Positions 34,543 through 43,704 of a stretch of DNA of 64,000 nucleotides are shown here, in pieces. A model generated the notes under the pieces. It saw nothing but the letters and a program-made list of their open reading frames with translations. It was not told the origin of the DNA and made no database searches. Position numbers and translations under genes: made by a program. Position 1 is the first letter of the stretch. Each line of letters opens with the position of its first letter. This DNA comes from DATIKM01 sp035477595 (GTDB lineage Bacteria; Armatimonadota; Chthonomonadetes; Chthonomonadales; CAJBBX01): NCBI GenBank assembly GCA_035477595.1, contig DATIKM010000046.1, positions 43,732 to 107,731 of the forward strand, read 5' to 3'.

Positions 34543-35952
34543 CTACTTGCGCGCTTCGGCCTGCAGGCGGGCGGCCTCGCCGGGGTCGCCGATGTGCAGC
34601 GAGTCGTAGGCCTGCTGCGAGGTCTTGAACGGCCCCACGCCCTCAAGGCCGTGCCAGTCGCCCTGCGTGTGCATGGGGTTCGGCAGACCGGTCTCCCGCT
34701 CGCGTTTCGCGATCCACTGGTCCATGCGCCCCTTCAGGTAGGCGACCACGTCCGGCAGCTCCTCGGCCAGGTTGGCGTTCTCGTCGGGGTCGCGCACCAG
34801 GTTGTAGAGCTCCACCTCGGGCTTGAAGTGGAAGTCCGGCTCCAGCGCGACGATCAGCTTCCACTCCGGGGTTCGCCAGCCGTGCTTGCGCATCCAGGTG
34901 CACTCGGTGATGTAGGTCTCGGTCTCGTGGGAGGTTACCTCGCCGCGCGCCATTGGCAGCAGGCACTTCCCGTCGATGGGCGCGTCGCCCTCCGGCACGC
35001 CGCACAGCTCGAGCAGCGTGGGCAACAGGTCCTTGTGCTGGTTGTGGCCCGCCACGCGTCGTCCGGCAGGAACCGCCTTCGGATAGCGCAGGATCAGCGG
35101 GACGTGGAGCACCGTGTCGTAGATGCCGTGGTGGTCGTACCAGCACTCGTGGTCGTGCAGCGTCTCGCCGTGGTCCGAGGTTATGACGACGATCGTGTCG
35201 TCAAGGACCCCGCGCGTCTCCAGCGCGGTGAAGAGGGTCTGGATGCAGGCGTCCATGTATGCCACGGCGCCGTCGTACTGGGCGATGACGTACTCCTTGT
35301 CCGAGATGCCAGGGGGCATCCAGGCGGCGAAGTAGTCGCAGAACGGCCGGAACGACATCACGCCGTCCATGGAGCGGTTGTTCGGGTCGCACTCCTCGCC
35401 GTGGTAGAACATGCGCTCATAGGGCGCCGGCGGCAGGTACGGCGTGTGCGGGTCCATGTGGCGCAGTAAGAGGAGCCACGGCTGCTCCTGGGCGCAGAGC
35501 CGCGCGATCTCCGGCACGGCCTCCCTGTTGAGGTTCTCGGCCTTCGGGCTGCGCCCGTCCTCGCCGCCGCCCCACCCGGCGTAGTCGATGTACTTGTCGA
35601 ACCCGCGCGAGGCGGGGTTGCCCGTGAAGCCCACGCAGGTGGTGGTGTAGCCGTTCTCGCGCAGGATCTCGGGCAGCGTGCGGACCTCGGGGCGGAGCGG
35701 ACCCCTGTGCCGCAGCGCTACGACCTGGTTCGTGAAGCAATCGGTCCCCGTCAGCATCGAGCCGTAGCCGCTCGTGGTGGGGATGTGGGGGCTGATCGCG
35801 TTCTCGAAGAGCGTGCCTCCCTGCGCGAAGCGGTCCATGTGCGGGGTGGTGAGCCGGTGGTACCCGTAGCAGCTCATGTGGTCCGCGCGCAGCGAGTCAA
35901 TGCCAAGAAGCAGGATGTTGGGTCTGCGCCCAGCGGCGCCCGACGATGCCAT
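34543..35952 (-). CDS. Sulfatase-fold hydrolase with Thr at the formylglycine position
   Basis: 469 aa, alkaline-phosphatase/sulfatase superfamily. The N-terminal metal site is NILLLGIDSLRADHMSCYGY, and the later site is VVITSDHGETLHDH. Where sulfatases have C/S-x-P-x-R before SxLTG, this protein has T59-T-S-G-Y ahead of GSMLTG. The formylglycine motif is therefore missing, and a Thr stands at the nucleophile position as in phosphoethanolamine transferases and LtaS. It may be a phosphatase, a transferase or an uncharacterised sulfatase subgroup. The ATG at 35952 has GAGG upstream. There is no signal peptide. It follows the GxGYxYP-like gene by 23 bp, probably in one operon. Confidence 0.8.
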   Translation of the reverse strand: MASSGAAGRRPNILLLGIDSLRADHMSCYGYHRLTTPHMDRFAQGGTLFENAISPHIPTTSGYGSMLTGTDCFTNQVVALRHRGPLRPEVRTLPEILRENGYTTTCVGFTGNPASRGFDKYIDYAGWGGGEDGRSPKAENLNREAVPEIARLCAQEQPWLLLLRHMDPHTPYLPPAPYERMFYHGEECDPNNRSMDGVMSFRPFCDYFAAWMPPGISDKEYVIAQYDGAVAYMDACIQTLFTALETRGVLDDTIVVITSDHGETLHDHECWYDHHGIYDTVLHVPLILRYPKAVPAGRRVAGHNQHKDLLPTLLELCGVPEGDAPIDGKCLLPMARGEVTSHETETYITECTWMRKHGWRTPEWKLIVALEPDFHFKPEVELYNLVRDPDENANLAEELPDVVAYLKGRMDQWIAKRERETGLPNPMHTQGDWHGLEGVGPFKTSQQAYDSLHIGDPGEAARLQAEARK

Positions 35953-35975
35953 GGTGATCCTCGATCCTCCGTATC

Positions 35976-38495
35976 CTAAGGGCCTGCCTGCCCGAGCGTC
36001 CGAGCTGCAGCGGGCCGCTCGTTCGCCGTGCGCCCGCCCGTCCCCTCCCCGGTGCTGCTCGCCATGGCCTGTCGATAGAGCGCGGCGAGCTGCGAGGGCG
36101 TGACGAACACCATGTCTGGGTCGCGCTCCCGGACGATCCGAGCCAGGTCGTCCATCGTGAAGGTCCAGCAGTGCACGAACCCGTTGACGAACGCGGGCCG
36201 GCGCGTCCCCACCTGCTCGCGCACCTCGCGCAGGAACCCCTCCCTGCCGTAGCGCCAGCTCGTAACGGCGCGAAAGACAGGCATGCCGCCCGGCAGCGTG
36301 TACGTCAGGTTGTCGATCCCCTCGCGGCCCGAGTAGCGGCCCATGTCCGCGAAGAGCGAGTGGCAGAAGGGCAGCTTCCGCGCGTAGGCGGCGAGCAGAT
36401 CGTCGCCACCGCCCACGGTCCGCACCGTCCTCATGTCCATCGTGCGCATCGACCGGGCGGTCCACTCCAGGAAGCCGTCGAGCACGCGTTCTGGCCTGCG
36501 GTACGCCAGGGCGTAGTTCTCCGGCTGGATGTAGGCCACGCCCGAGACGTCGGCGATGAACTCCGTGAGCGGCCCCGCCCTCTGGTAATACCACTCGGCG
36601 ATGGCCGGCTGCAGCTCTGCAATGGGTGGTCCCATACCGAAGGCGAGGGGGAACGTGCCGAAGGCGGGGTGCTCGAAGTAGCGCCGGAAGAAGCCGAGCC
36701 ACGTGTTCTGGTTGTCGCCGTCCGACATCGCGAGCGCGATGTAGACCTTGTCCCGCTCCAGGGGTGGCGGAGGTGGCGGCTCGTGCTGGCGGAAGGACTC
36801 TACGCGCACCCCGCTCGTGACGGACACATTGCCGAGGAAGTCCGTGCAGACCAGCCCCTGGCCGTAGCGGCTCCCCAGCTCCACGCCACCCACCTCGCCT
36901 GGCCCCACGCCCTCGCCGAAGTATGGGAACCCGAGCATGGCCACGTTAGGCGCCATGCCGGCCATCATCCGGGCGATCTCCTCGCGCTCCGCCACGGGGT
37001 CGGCGCCTGGCTCCACGGAGTCCACCGGCCCCGCGATCCAGAAGACCGGGGCGCGCCACTGCATCGCGTAGGCGAAGTTGCCGTTTGCCAGCCGCGCCGG
37101 GTGCATGAAGTCGCTCAGGTGCCGGTTCAGCCGGTTGCCGTATTGCTCGCGCGTCCAGCGGAGCCCGTCGGCGTAGGTGGCGAAGCGGCCGCGCAGGTCG
37201 ACGCGCACCTGCAGGCCCAGCTCGGCCGCAAGGGCCGGCGTCGCCACGATGAGGTCCTCGCACGCGGCGACGTTCACGGCGAGCAGGCCGCCCCGGTAGA
37301 GCGCGTCGTCCGGAATCACCGCGCCGCGGAAGTCGTCCGCGAAGCGGCGGAACAGCCCGCGCCAGTCCTCCACGATCTCGTACCCGTCGATGTGGCCGCG
37401 CTCCTGGTGCCAGTCGAGCCAGAAGCGGTCTTCATGGGTGCGCAGGAGCCAGAGGACCGGCTGGCGGCGGCTCGTGAGAGCTTGCAGAGAGGTCAGGGCG
37501 ATGCGCACCTCGGCCGGAAGCTCGCCCACCTCGACCGCCAGCAGGCGGCGCGCAGGCGGCGCGGACTTCGGCACGAAGGTCTCCTCGCCCCAAGGCCTGG
37601 GCGACGGGCGGTAGGTGAGGGCGGAAGGCGGAGGCGCGGGCCGGCGTATGCGGTCGACTGCAGCCAGCCTCGACCGGAACGCCGCGGCGTCGAGCAGGCC
37701 CTTGTCGTGGAGGCACCAGAGCACGCCGCGTACCACGAGCTGCTCCGCCGCCCAGCGATCGGCGGCCTCGTGACCGGAGGCCACCTGGCCGATCCAGACG
37801 TTGCGGGCGCCAGAGAACATGTCGCAGCGGTGCCGGATGGCGGCCGCCGCCACCCGAGGCGGGCCGCTCGGGCCGCGCAGGAGCACGAGCGGCAGGACCT
37901 CGTCGCGCGGGTCCAGCGTCTCGGTGTCGAGCCATTGCAGCGCCGCGCGTCGGCGCGCCAGGTGCCGGTTTGCGAGGCCGAGGGGGTTGGCGCGGGCCGC
38001 CTCGAGCCGGTCCACGCCCTCCGCTGGGCCGCCGAAGCCGCCCGTTCCTATACCGGCCGCATCGTGCCTGAAGCGGGTCGGGTCGTGCCCAAGGTCGCGC
38101 CAGCGACCGTCCTGCCGCTCGCAGGGGTGACAGAAGGGCACGCCGCTCATCACCAGGCTGCCGCCGGCGGCGTGGTACGCGCGTAGCGCCGGGAAGGCCG
38201 GCGCCGGGAAGGCGTTCCCGTAGGGCAGGACGACGACGGCGTAGCGCGACGGCACGAGCAGGGAAGGGTCGGCGGCTTGCGCCGCGGAGATGGGCTCGAC
38301 CGACACGCCGCGCTCTCGCAGGGCGGCCACCATGCGCGCGGGAGGCAGCGCTGGCGTGCCGCCATACACCACCATGCCCGGTTCGACGAGCACCGCCACG
38401 CGGGGCGGCTCCTGACTCGCGCCAGCGCCGAGCGCACCACATGCCATGGCCAGGCTCAGGATAGACACCGCGCCCGGCCCTCCGCATCTTGACAC
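35976..38495 (-). CDS. Exported GxGYxYP-like putative glycoside hydrolase
   Basis: 839 aa from a GTG at 38495 with GGGGAGGA upstream. The signal peptide is VSILSLAMACGALGAGA. An N-terminal GATase-like segment (about 30-130, VAVLVEPGMVVYGGTPALPP) is followed by a long middle region and a C-terminal domain with YIALAMSDGDNQNTWLGFF and FPLAFGMGPPIAELQPAIAE, matching GxGYxYP proteins. The eponymous motif is degenerate here (SGVAYIQP). The family is found beside polysaccharide-utilisation genes, but its activity is unproven. It is divergent from galT across 216 bp, which shows no other gene or clear promoter. Confidence 0.65.
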   Translation of the reverse strand: MSRCGGPGAVSILSLAMACGALGAGASQEPPRVAVLVEPGMVVYGGTPALPPARMVAALRERGVSVEPISAAQAADPSLLVPSRYAVVVLPYGNAFPAPAFPALRAYHAAGGSLVMSGVPFCHPCERQDGRWRDLGHDPTRFRHDAAGIGTGGFGGPAEGVDRLEAARANPLGLANRHLARRRAALQWLDTETLDPRDEVLPLVLLRGPSGPPRVAAAAIRHRCDMFSGARNVWIGQVASGHEAADRWAAEQLVVRGVLWCLHDKGLLDAAAFRSRLAAVDRIRRPAPPPSALTYRPSPRPWGEETFVPKSAPPARRLLAVEVGELPAEVRIALTSLQALTSRRQPVLWLLRTHEDRFWLDWHQERGHIDGYEIVEDWRGLFRRFADDFRGAVIPDDALYRGGLLAVNVAACEDLIVATPALAAELGLQVRVDLRGRFATYADGLRWTREQYGNRLNRHLSDFMHPARLANGNFAYAMQWRAPVFWIAGPVDSVEPGADPVAEREEIARMMAGMAPNVAMLGFPYFGEGVGPGEVGGVELGSRYGQGLVCTDFLGNVSVTSGVRVESFRQHEPPPPPPLERDKVYIALAMSDGDNQNTWLGFFRRYFEHPAFGTFPLAFGMGPPIAELQPAIAEWYYQRAGPLTEFIADVSGVAYIQPENYALAYRRPERVLDGFLEWTARSMRTMDMRTVRTVGGGDDLLAAYARKLPFCHSLFADMGRYSGREGIDNLTYTLPGGMPVFRAVTSWRYGREGFLREVREQVGTRRPAFVNGFVHCWTFTMDDLARIVRERDPDMVFVTPSQLAALYRQAMASSTGEGTGGRTANERPAAARTLGQAGP

Positions 38496-38711
38496 TCGCT
38501 GATCCTCCCCCTGCCATAGCCGGTAGCGGGCTGCGCGGAACGGGTGCGCGCCCGCAGGCCTTCATTCGCCCAACGCGCGCGGTTTCTCCTGCAGGGCTGC
38601 GGCGACCGGAGGGCGTTCGTGGCCGGACGGGCCGTAGCGCGCCGCGGGTACGATGGGGCCGGCGCGAGAGCGGCCATTGCGGCGCGGTCGTCGCGCGGAA
38701 AGGCTCCGCCC

Positions 38712-39758
38712 ATGCCCTTCGATCCCGAGCAGCATCCCCACCGCCGGCGCAACCCCCTGACCGGGGAGTGGCTCCTCGTGTCGCCGCACCGCACTCTGCG
38801 CCCGTGGCAGGGCGCAGTCGAGCGCACCGCACCCGAGCAGCGCCCGCCCTACGACCCCTCGTGCTACCTCTGCCCCGGCAACCGGCGCGCGGGCGATGCG
38901 GCGAACCCCGCCTACGAGGCCACGTTCGTCTTCCCGAACGACTTCTCGGCGCTCCTACCCGACACGCCTCTCGATGGCGCCTCGGGCGCCGGGCTGCTGC
39001 ACGCCGAGCCCGTTCGCGGCGAGTGCCGCGTGATCTGCTTCAGTCCGCGGCACGACCTCACGCTGCCCGAGATGGCGCAGCCCGACATCCGGCGCGTGGT
39101 GGACGTGTGGGCGGAGCAGGTGGAGGACCTCGGGGCGCGCTATCGGTGGGTCCAGGTCTTCGAGAACAAGGGCGCCGCCATGGGCTGCTCCAACCCGCAC
39201 CCGCATGGCCAGGTGTGGGCGGGCGGCTTCCTGCCACATTTGGCCTCGCTCGAGGACGATGGCCAGCGACGCCACCTGGAGGCGGGAGGTGCGGCGCCGC
39301 TCCTGGTGGAGTACGCACGGCTGGAGGCCGAGCTTGGCGAGCGCGTGGTGGAGCAGAACGGCGAGTGGCTCTGCGTGGCGCCCTACTGGGCGACGTGGCC
39401 GTTCGAGCTCCTGCTGATGCCGAAGCGGCACGTTCGGCGTCTGCCGGAGCTCCAGCCCGCAGAGCGCGACTCGCTCGCGACGATTCTGAAGCGCGTGCTG
39501 ACGCGCTACGACAACCTGTTCGAGACGAGTTTCCCCTACTCGATGGGCTGGCACGGCGCGCCGACCGACGCAGGGGCGTACCCGCACTGGCAGCTCCACG
39601 CCCACTTCCACCCGCCCCTGCTGCGGTCTGCCACGGTTCGGAAGTTCATGGTGGGCTACGAGATGCTGGCCGAACCCCAGCGCGACATCACCGCGGAGCA
39701 GGCGGCTCGCCGGCTCCGCGATACTCCGGAGCTCCACTACCGCGAGCTCGCGAGATGA
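38712..39758 (+). CDS. galT: Galactose-1-phosphate uridylyltransferase
   Basis: 348-aa HIT-superfamily enzyme of the Leloir pathway, exchanging UMP between UDP-glucose and galactose 1-phosphate. The ATG at 38712 gives MPFDPEQHPHRRRNPLTGEW with GGAAAGG upstream. The zinc site CYLCPGN and the catalytic HPHGQVW are present, and the C-terminal metal region reads PHWQLHAHFHPPLLR. Length is normal. galK and galE are not adjacent. It is consistent with galactose release by the neighbouring glycosidases. A 17-bp hairpin at 39768 closes the gene. Confidence 0.93.
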   Translation: MPFDPEQHPHRRRNPLTGEWLLVSPHRTLRPWQGAVERTAPEQRPPYDPSCYLCPGNRRAGDAANPAYEATFVFPNDFSALLPDTPLDGASGAGLLHAEPVRGECRVICFSPRHDLTLPEMAQPDIRRVVDVWAEQVEDLGARYRWVQVFENKGAAMGCSNPHPHGQVWAGGFLPHLASLEDDGQRRHLEAGGAAPLLVEYARLEAELGERVVEQNGEWLCVAPYWATWPFELLLMPKRHVRRLPELQPAERDSLATILKRVLTRYDNLFETSFPYSMGWHGAPTDAGAYPHWQLHAHFHPPLLRSATVRKFMVGYEMLAEPQRDITAEQAARRLRDTPELHYRELAR

Positions 39759-39767
39759 TCCGCCACG

Positions 39768-39806
39768 CACGGAAGGGGCGGCGCTCCTCGCGCCGCCCCT
39801 TCCGTG
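39768..39806. terminator. Bidirectional hairpin between galT and the GH116-like gene
   Basis: A 17-bp perfect stem starts CACGGAAGGGGCGGCGC (39768-39784) and returns at 39790-39806, with the 5-nt loop TCCTC. It lies between convergent genes (stops at 39758 and 39826) and probably ends both transcripts. There is no clear U-run on either strand. Confidence 0.7.
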
Positions 39807-39825
39807 TCGCGCGTGGACGCTGCGC

Positions 39826-42800
39826 TCAGCTCAGCGAGACCGCCAGCGTCTGACCGGCCGTCAGTGTCAGCGGCTCGGCGGGCGTGACGATTGCCTGCGG
39901 GCCATCGGCGACGAGACGCGCCCGCACCACCCGTCCGTCAACCGTCATGCGCAGCCGCGTGGGGGTCCGCGGCGCCACGAGGGTGAGCTTCCCGATGCGC
40001 AGTTGGCCCTCCACGACACGGATCTCGTTGCGCTGGGAGCGCTCGCGACGGAGCTGCCTCACCTGGCCCCAGCCCTCAGGCCCGCAGAAGCAGGCGCGCA
40101 GGTTCTCCGGCGTCACGTGGGGCGCGATGCGGAGCGCGGCAGCCGGCCCGTCGTACTCCCACCCAGTGGCAGCCAGCAGCAGCGACCAGGACGACATGGC
40201 GCGTGCGTAGTGCCCGCCGCACTCGATCTCGTTCCACGGATTGCGGGGGATGGGAGGCCGGGGCACGCCGTCGTAGCGGTCGCGAGCGCCCTTCACGATC
40301 GCGTAGGCCTCGTCCAGCATGCCCTCGTAGAGCAGGTGCGCCGCCACCTGGTACTCGATGCCTGTCCACACCTCGTCCGAGTAGAGCATCACGTGCGGCG
40401 GACGCCCGCCCTTGGGCCAGGTAACGATGATCAGACCCTTGTCACGGTCGCCCGCGAATGCGCGCGGCGAGTGCCTCCAGCCGGTGAGGTCCGTCTTCCA
40501 GTTGTGCTTCACCACGGCCGCGAGCGCCGACTTCACGCGCTCGGGCGGGAGCAGGTAACCCAGCCCGAGCTGGTGGCACCACCACTGGCCGATGAGCTGG
40601 TCGCTCATGCACCCCGGTCCCACCGTGCCCGGCATCCTCTCGTAGTTGGCCAGGTGCTGGCGGAAGTACTCGCCATCCCAGCAGAGCTCCTGCAGCCGGG
40701 CGCGCCCCCGTTCGAACACGGAGCGGAACCGCGAGGCGGACGCCTGGTCGCCCACGCGCTTCGCCCACTCCTCGCCGGCGCGCAGCGCGGCGAGATAGTA
40801 GCCGCTGATGAACGAGGTGACGCCGTGGAGTATCTGGTCGTAGGTGTTCCACTGATCGTCCTCGAGCACGCCGTCGGGCTCCCCGTTCGAGGTCGCCGCA
40901 TCTCGGTTGATCAGGTACTCCACCGCGCGCCGGACGTGCGGCCAGTACTCACGCAGGAACCGCTCGTCCGTGGTGTTCAGCGCCTCGCGATAGGCCTTCA
41001 GGACGCAGCTCGCATGGCCGTCGGCGAAGGGGAACTCGCCCGTGGGCCACGGTGGCGAGGGCACCGCAGTGCGGTTGTTGACGCCGCCATCCGCGCGCTG
41101 CTGATGCTTGAAGTCGATCCGGCGCATGTCGCGCGCGAGGTCCGGGAAGAGGCGCGCGAGCGTCTGTTCGTAGCCCCACACATGCGTGCAGGTCGGCTGG
41201 CAGCAGGCGTTCGAGCCCTCCCACCCATACACGTCGCCGTTCGCGATCTGGAACACCACGCCGATGTGCCGGATCGTGGCAAGGTTCGCGGTGATGCAGT
41301 CGAGCATCCAGTAGGGCAGCGTGCTGTCGTAGAAGGTGTCGCGGAATCGGACCGTGCGCTCGCGCAAATGTCGCAGATCGCCTGCCACCTCTCGCGCGAC
41401 GGCAACGGCGTCCGGCCACAGGGTTGCGTAATGGCAGCCCATGGGCGTGTTCGCCTGGCTCAGTTTGTTTGGGTAGTGCCAGGCGAGGATGAAGGGCACC
41501 TCGACGGTCTCTCCTGGCCCCACCTCCACCGTGCTCGCCAGCGCGCCGCGCACCGTCTCCCCCGTCGGTGTGGGCGCTGAGGCTGCCCGCTGGGCTACGG
41601 GGGCGAAGGCGCCACGCGACGCGAACTCGCGCCACGCCTCCGCCCAGTCGCGGATCGCGACGGAGGCGGTGGGATTGGGTCCCGTGGTGGCAAGGCAGAG
41701 CGTGCCGAAGCCGTGGGCGGTCGCCGGCACGCCGGACGCGAGATCGTATGGCATGCCGAGAAGCTCGCAGACCTCGGCATAGGCCTGGCGGCGAGGGCCC
41801 GACATGCCCGCGAGGGCCGGGTCAAGGATCTGCCCCGCCAGCAGCACGACGCGGCCGCTCCCCACGGCTCGCTCCCAGGCCTCGACGCCGGATCGCGTCA
41901 CCCGACGCGTGGCGCCCGGGCGCGGGCGCGCGTCAACGAACTCGACGGTGCGGCGCCTGCGCTCCGGGGTGGGCGGCACGGCCCGCACCGCCGTGCACCG
42001 CAGGGGAAGCAGTGCGTCCAGCGCGGCCAGCGCCTCCGCGTTGCCGGGCATGTCGGTGAACTCGATGTGGTCCACATTCACGTGGCCCCAGAAGCCCCGC
42101 TGCTCGTCCACGATCTCGAGATGCGCGCGCTGGCCACGGAACTCGTTGACGTCCCACACAGCCGGCTCGAGCCGCTCGTTGTCCTTGCCCGAAATGGCCC
42201 GAACCACGCGCCCGCCCACTACGAGCCGCATCTGCGTGGTCGCGTGCGAGCCGCCGCCCACGAGGAACCGGATGAAGCCGCGCTCCACTGGGAACTCGCG
42301 GCTGCGCATCCGCCCTACGGTGTCGTCGCCGCCCAGGAAGGAGTTCACCAGTCCCCCGCCGGCGTGGCCGGTGACCGGGTTCTGGTTCGGCAACGTGCCG
42401 CGGGCGGGCTCGGTGCCGAAGGCCTCGCCTTCCACCGTCCAGCCATCGTAGCCGCTCTCGAAGTCCTCGAAGAGGATGTCGGGGAGCGCTCGCGAGACGT
42501 CCAGCTCGCCTCCGCCCGTGACGCCTGCGTGGGCGGCGATGAGTGGCATGGCGGCGCCGGCAAGGATCAGCGTGGCGCCCGCCTCCACTCTGGCGCGCAC
42601 GGCACGCATCGTGCTGGCGGAGATCTCGGCGGGCGCGTCCTCGAGCCAGATCGCTGCACCGGAGGCGCTCTGCGCCCCAGCGGTCCCGAGCGCCTCCAGG
42701 CCCTCGATGGTCAGGCCCACGGGCCGGTCATCGGGAGGCTGAGTCAGAGCGCCCAGACCGGGTCCGGCCTGGAGGCGAACGGGCCGCGCGAGCCGCACCT

Positions 42801-43554
42801 CCGGCGCGGGCTCAGCCCGCATCGACAGCAGTGCCACGGCCCTCTCGACGAACGACTCGTTCACGTTGCCGCCATAGTTGACGTGGCGCCGGTCCTGGAC
42901 AGCGCCTGCAGCGTCGTACCCCACCGGGTTCTGGAGGAAGCCAGCGATGGACACCGTCTGCCTGGTGCGCCTCGTGTTGTGGATCCTGAACACGAGCGCA
43001 GCGGCGGGTATGGAGGAGAGGCGGCTGTCAAGCGGCGCGAAGGGCGAGAAGGCCTCCATCTCGACCTGCACCGGCATACGCCTGCCGGTGTACCGAAGCT
43101 TTGCGATGGGGTACTCGCCGCGCATCTCGATGCGCTCGACCTTGGGCAGCTCGGGCCCGCCCTCCGTCTGGAGCAGCGCGGCGTATCCGCCCGCGCGCAG
43201 CGCGAAGAACATCGGCACATGGCCGTCGCGCCACGTGTTGAAGAGCTGCCACGTGGTGAACTGGCCGTCGGCGCCCACCTCCACGTTGCCCGTACCGATC
43301 CCCCCGAGGTGCATGCGCGCATCGCGGTGGACGCCGGAACGATACACACGGGGACGGTCCGGCTTGCGGAGCGCAGCCTTCCACGCGTCGAGGTCGGCGG
43401 CGGTCGCCTGGTGATCGCGCAGTGCCTCGAGCGCTGCCGCGGGCACGGCGGCGGTGGCGGCGCCCGCCCCTGCAAGGGCGAGGAACTCGCGGCGGCTGAC
43501 GTTCTGTGCCTGGGGCCCGCAGTCGCCGGCGCACTGGCACTTTCGTCTGGGCAT
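39826..43554 (-). CDS. Tat-exported GH116-like glycosidase with nested inserted domains
   Basis: 1242 aa from the ATG at 43554 (GGAGGT at 8-nt spacing). A Cys-rich start (RRKCQCAGDCG) precedes the Tat signal VSRREFLALAGAGAATAAVP. The GH116 N-terminal domain follows (HLGGIGTGNVEVGADGQFTT). The catalytic (alpha/alpha)6 domain has a likely nucleophile E779 in YGWEGSNACC and acid/base D906 in WNTYDQILHG, aligned by eye with characterised GH116 members. Between N- and C-domains lie an amidotransferase-like segment (about 293-359 and 513-625) and, within it, a beta-sandwich (about 360-501) of a type seen in GH32 proteins. The substrate is probably a beta-linked glycoside. It is the largest protein of this region. 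Confidence 0.72.
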   Translation of the reverse strand: MPRRKCQCAGDCGPQAQNVSRREFLALAGAGAATAAVPAAALEALRDHQATAADLDAWKAALRKPDRPRVYRSGVHRDARMHLGGIGTGNVEVGADGQFTTWQLFNTWRDGHVPMFFALRAGGYAALLQTEGGPELPKVERIEMRGEYPIAKLRYTGRRMPVQVEMEAFSPFAPLDSRLSSIPAAALVFRIHNTRRTRQTVSIAGFLQNPVGYDAAGAVQDRRHVNYGGNVNESFVERAVALLSMRAEPAPEVRLARPVRLQAGPGLGALTQPPDDRPVGLTIEGLEALGTAGAQSASGAAIWLEDAPAEISASTMRAVRARVEAGATLILAGAAMPLIAAHAGVTGGGELDVSRALPDILFEDFESGYDGWTVEGEAFGTEPARGTLPNQNPVTGHAGGGLVNSFLGGDDTVGRMRSREFPVERGFIRFLVGGGSHATTQMRLVVGGRVVRAISGKDNERLEPAVWDVNEFRGQRAHLEIVDEQRGFWGHVNVDHIEFTDMPGNAEALAALDALLPLRCTAVRAVPPTPERRRRTVEFVDARPRPGATRRVTRSGVEAWERAVGSGRVVLLAGQILDPALAGMSGPRRQAYAEVCELLGMPYDLASGVPATAHGFGTLCLATTGPNPTASVAIRDWAEAWREFASRGAFAPVAQRAASAPTPTGETVRGALASTVEVGPGETVEVPFILAWHYPNKLSQANTPMGCHYATLWPDAVAVAREVAGDLRHLRERTVRFRDTFYDSTLPYWMLDCITANLATIRHIGVVFQIANGDVYGWEGSNACCQPTCTHVWGYEQTLARLFPDLARDMRRIDFKHQQRADGGVNNRTAVPSPPWPTGEFPFADGHASCVLKAYREALNTTDERFLREYWPHVRRAVEYLINRDAATSNGEPDGVLEDDQWNTYDQILHGVTSFISGYYLAALRAGEEWAKRVGDQASASRFRSVFERGRARLQELCWDGEYFRQHLANYERMPGTVGPGCMSDQLIGQWWCHQLGLGYLLPPERVKSALAAVVKHNWKTDLTGWRHSPRAFAGDRDKGLIIVTWPKGGRPPHVMLYSDEVWTGIEYQVAAHLLYEGMLDEAYAIVKGARDRYDGVPRPPIPRNPWNEIECGGHYARAMSSWSLLLAATGWEYDGPAAALRIAPHVTPENLRACFCGPEGWGQVRQLRRERSQRNEIRVVEGQLRIGKLTLVAPRTPTRLRMTVDGRVVRARLVADGPQAIVTPAEPLTLTAGQTLAVSLS
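42052..42477 (-). other. Inserted beta-sandwich domain within the GH116-like protein
   Basis: About 142 residues beginning LFEDFESGYDGWTVEGEAFG and ending GHVNVDHIEF. These resemble a module I know from bacterial GH32 (levanase/sucrase-type) proteins. It splits an amidotransferase-like segment, which itself splits the GH116 N-terminal domain from its catalytic domain. Confidence 0.55.
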
Positions 43555-43646
43555 GGGAGTTGACCTCCGGGGTCGTCGGTTGGTATTGCACGTTTCGCCG
43601 CACCGTCTCCGGCTACCTGCGCCCGCGATGGGCATACGTGCAGACC

Positions 43647-43669
43647 AGGGGCCGCCCGACGCGGCCCCT
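43647..43669 (-). terminator. Hairpin after the small conserved protein gene
   Basis: AGGGGCCGC / GCGGCCCCT (43647-43655 and 43661-43669) with a 5-nt loop lies 36 bp beyond the stop at 43705 on the minus strand. It has no U-run. The remainder of 43555-43704 shows no gene. Confidence 0.4.
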
Positions 43670-43704
43670 CACGTTGCCAGACCCGAGAGCCTGCCCTGGA
43701 ACGG

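Noticed and set aside
35953..36702. An in-frame N-terminal extension of the sulfatase-fold protein
   Set aside because: It overlaps the well-supported end of the GxGYxYP-like gene. The ATG at 35952 has a ribosome-binding site and starts a normal N-terminus.
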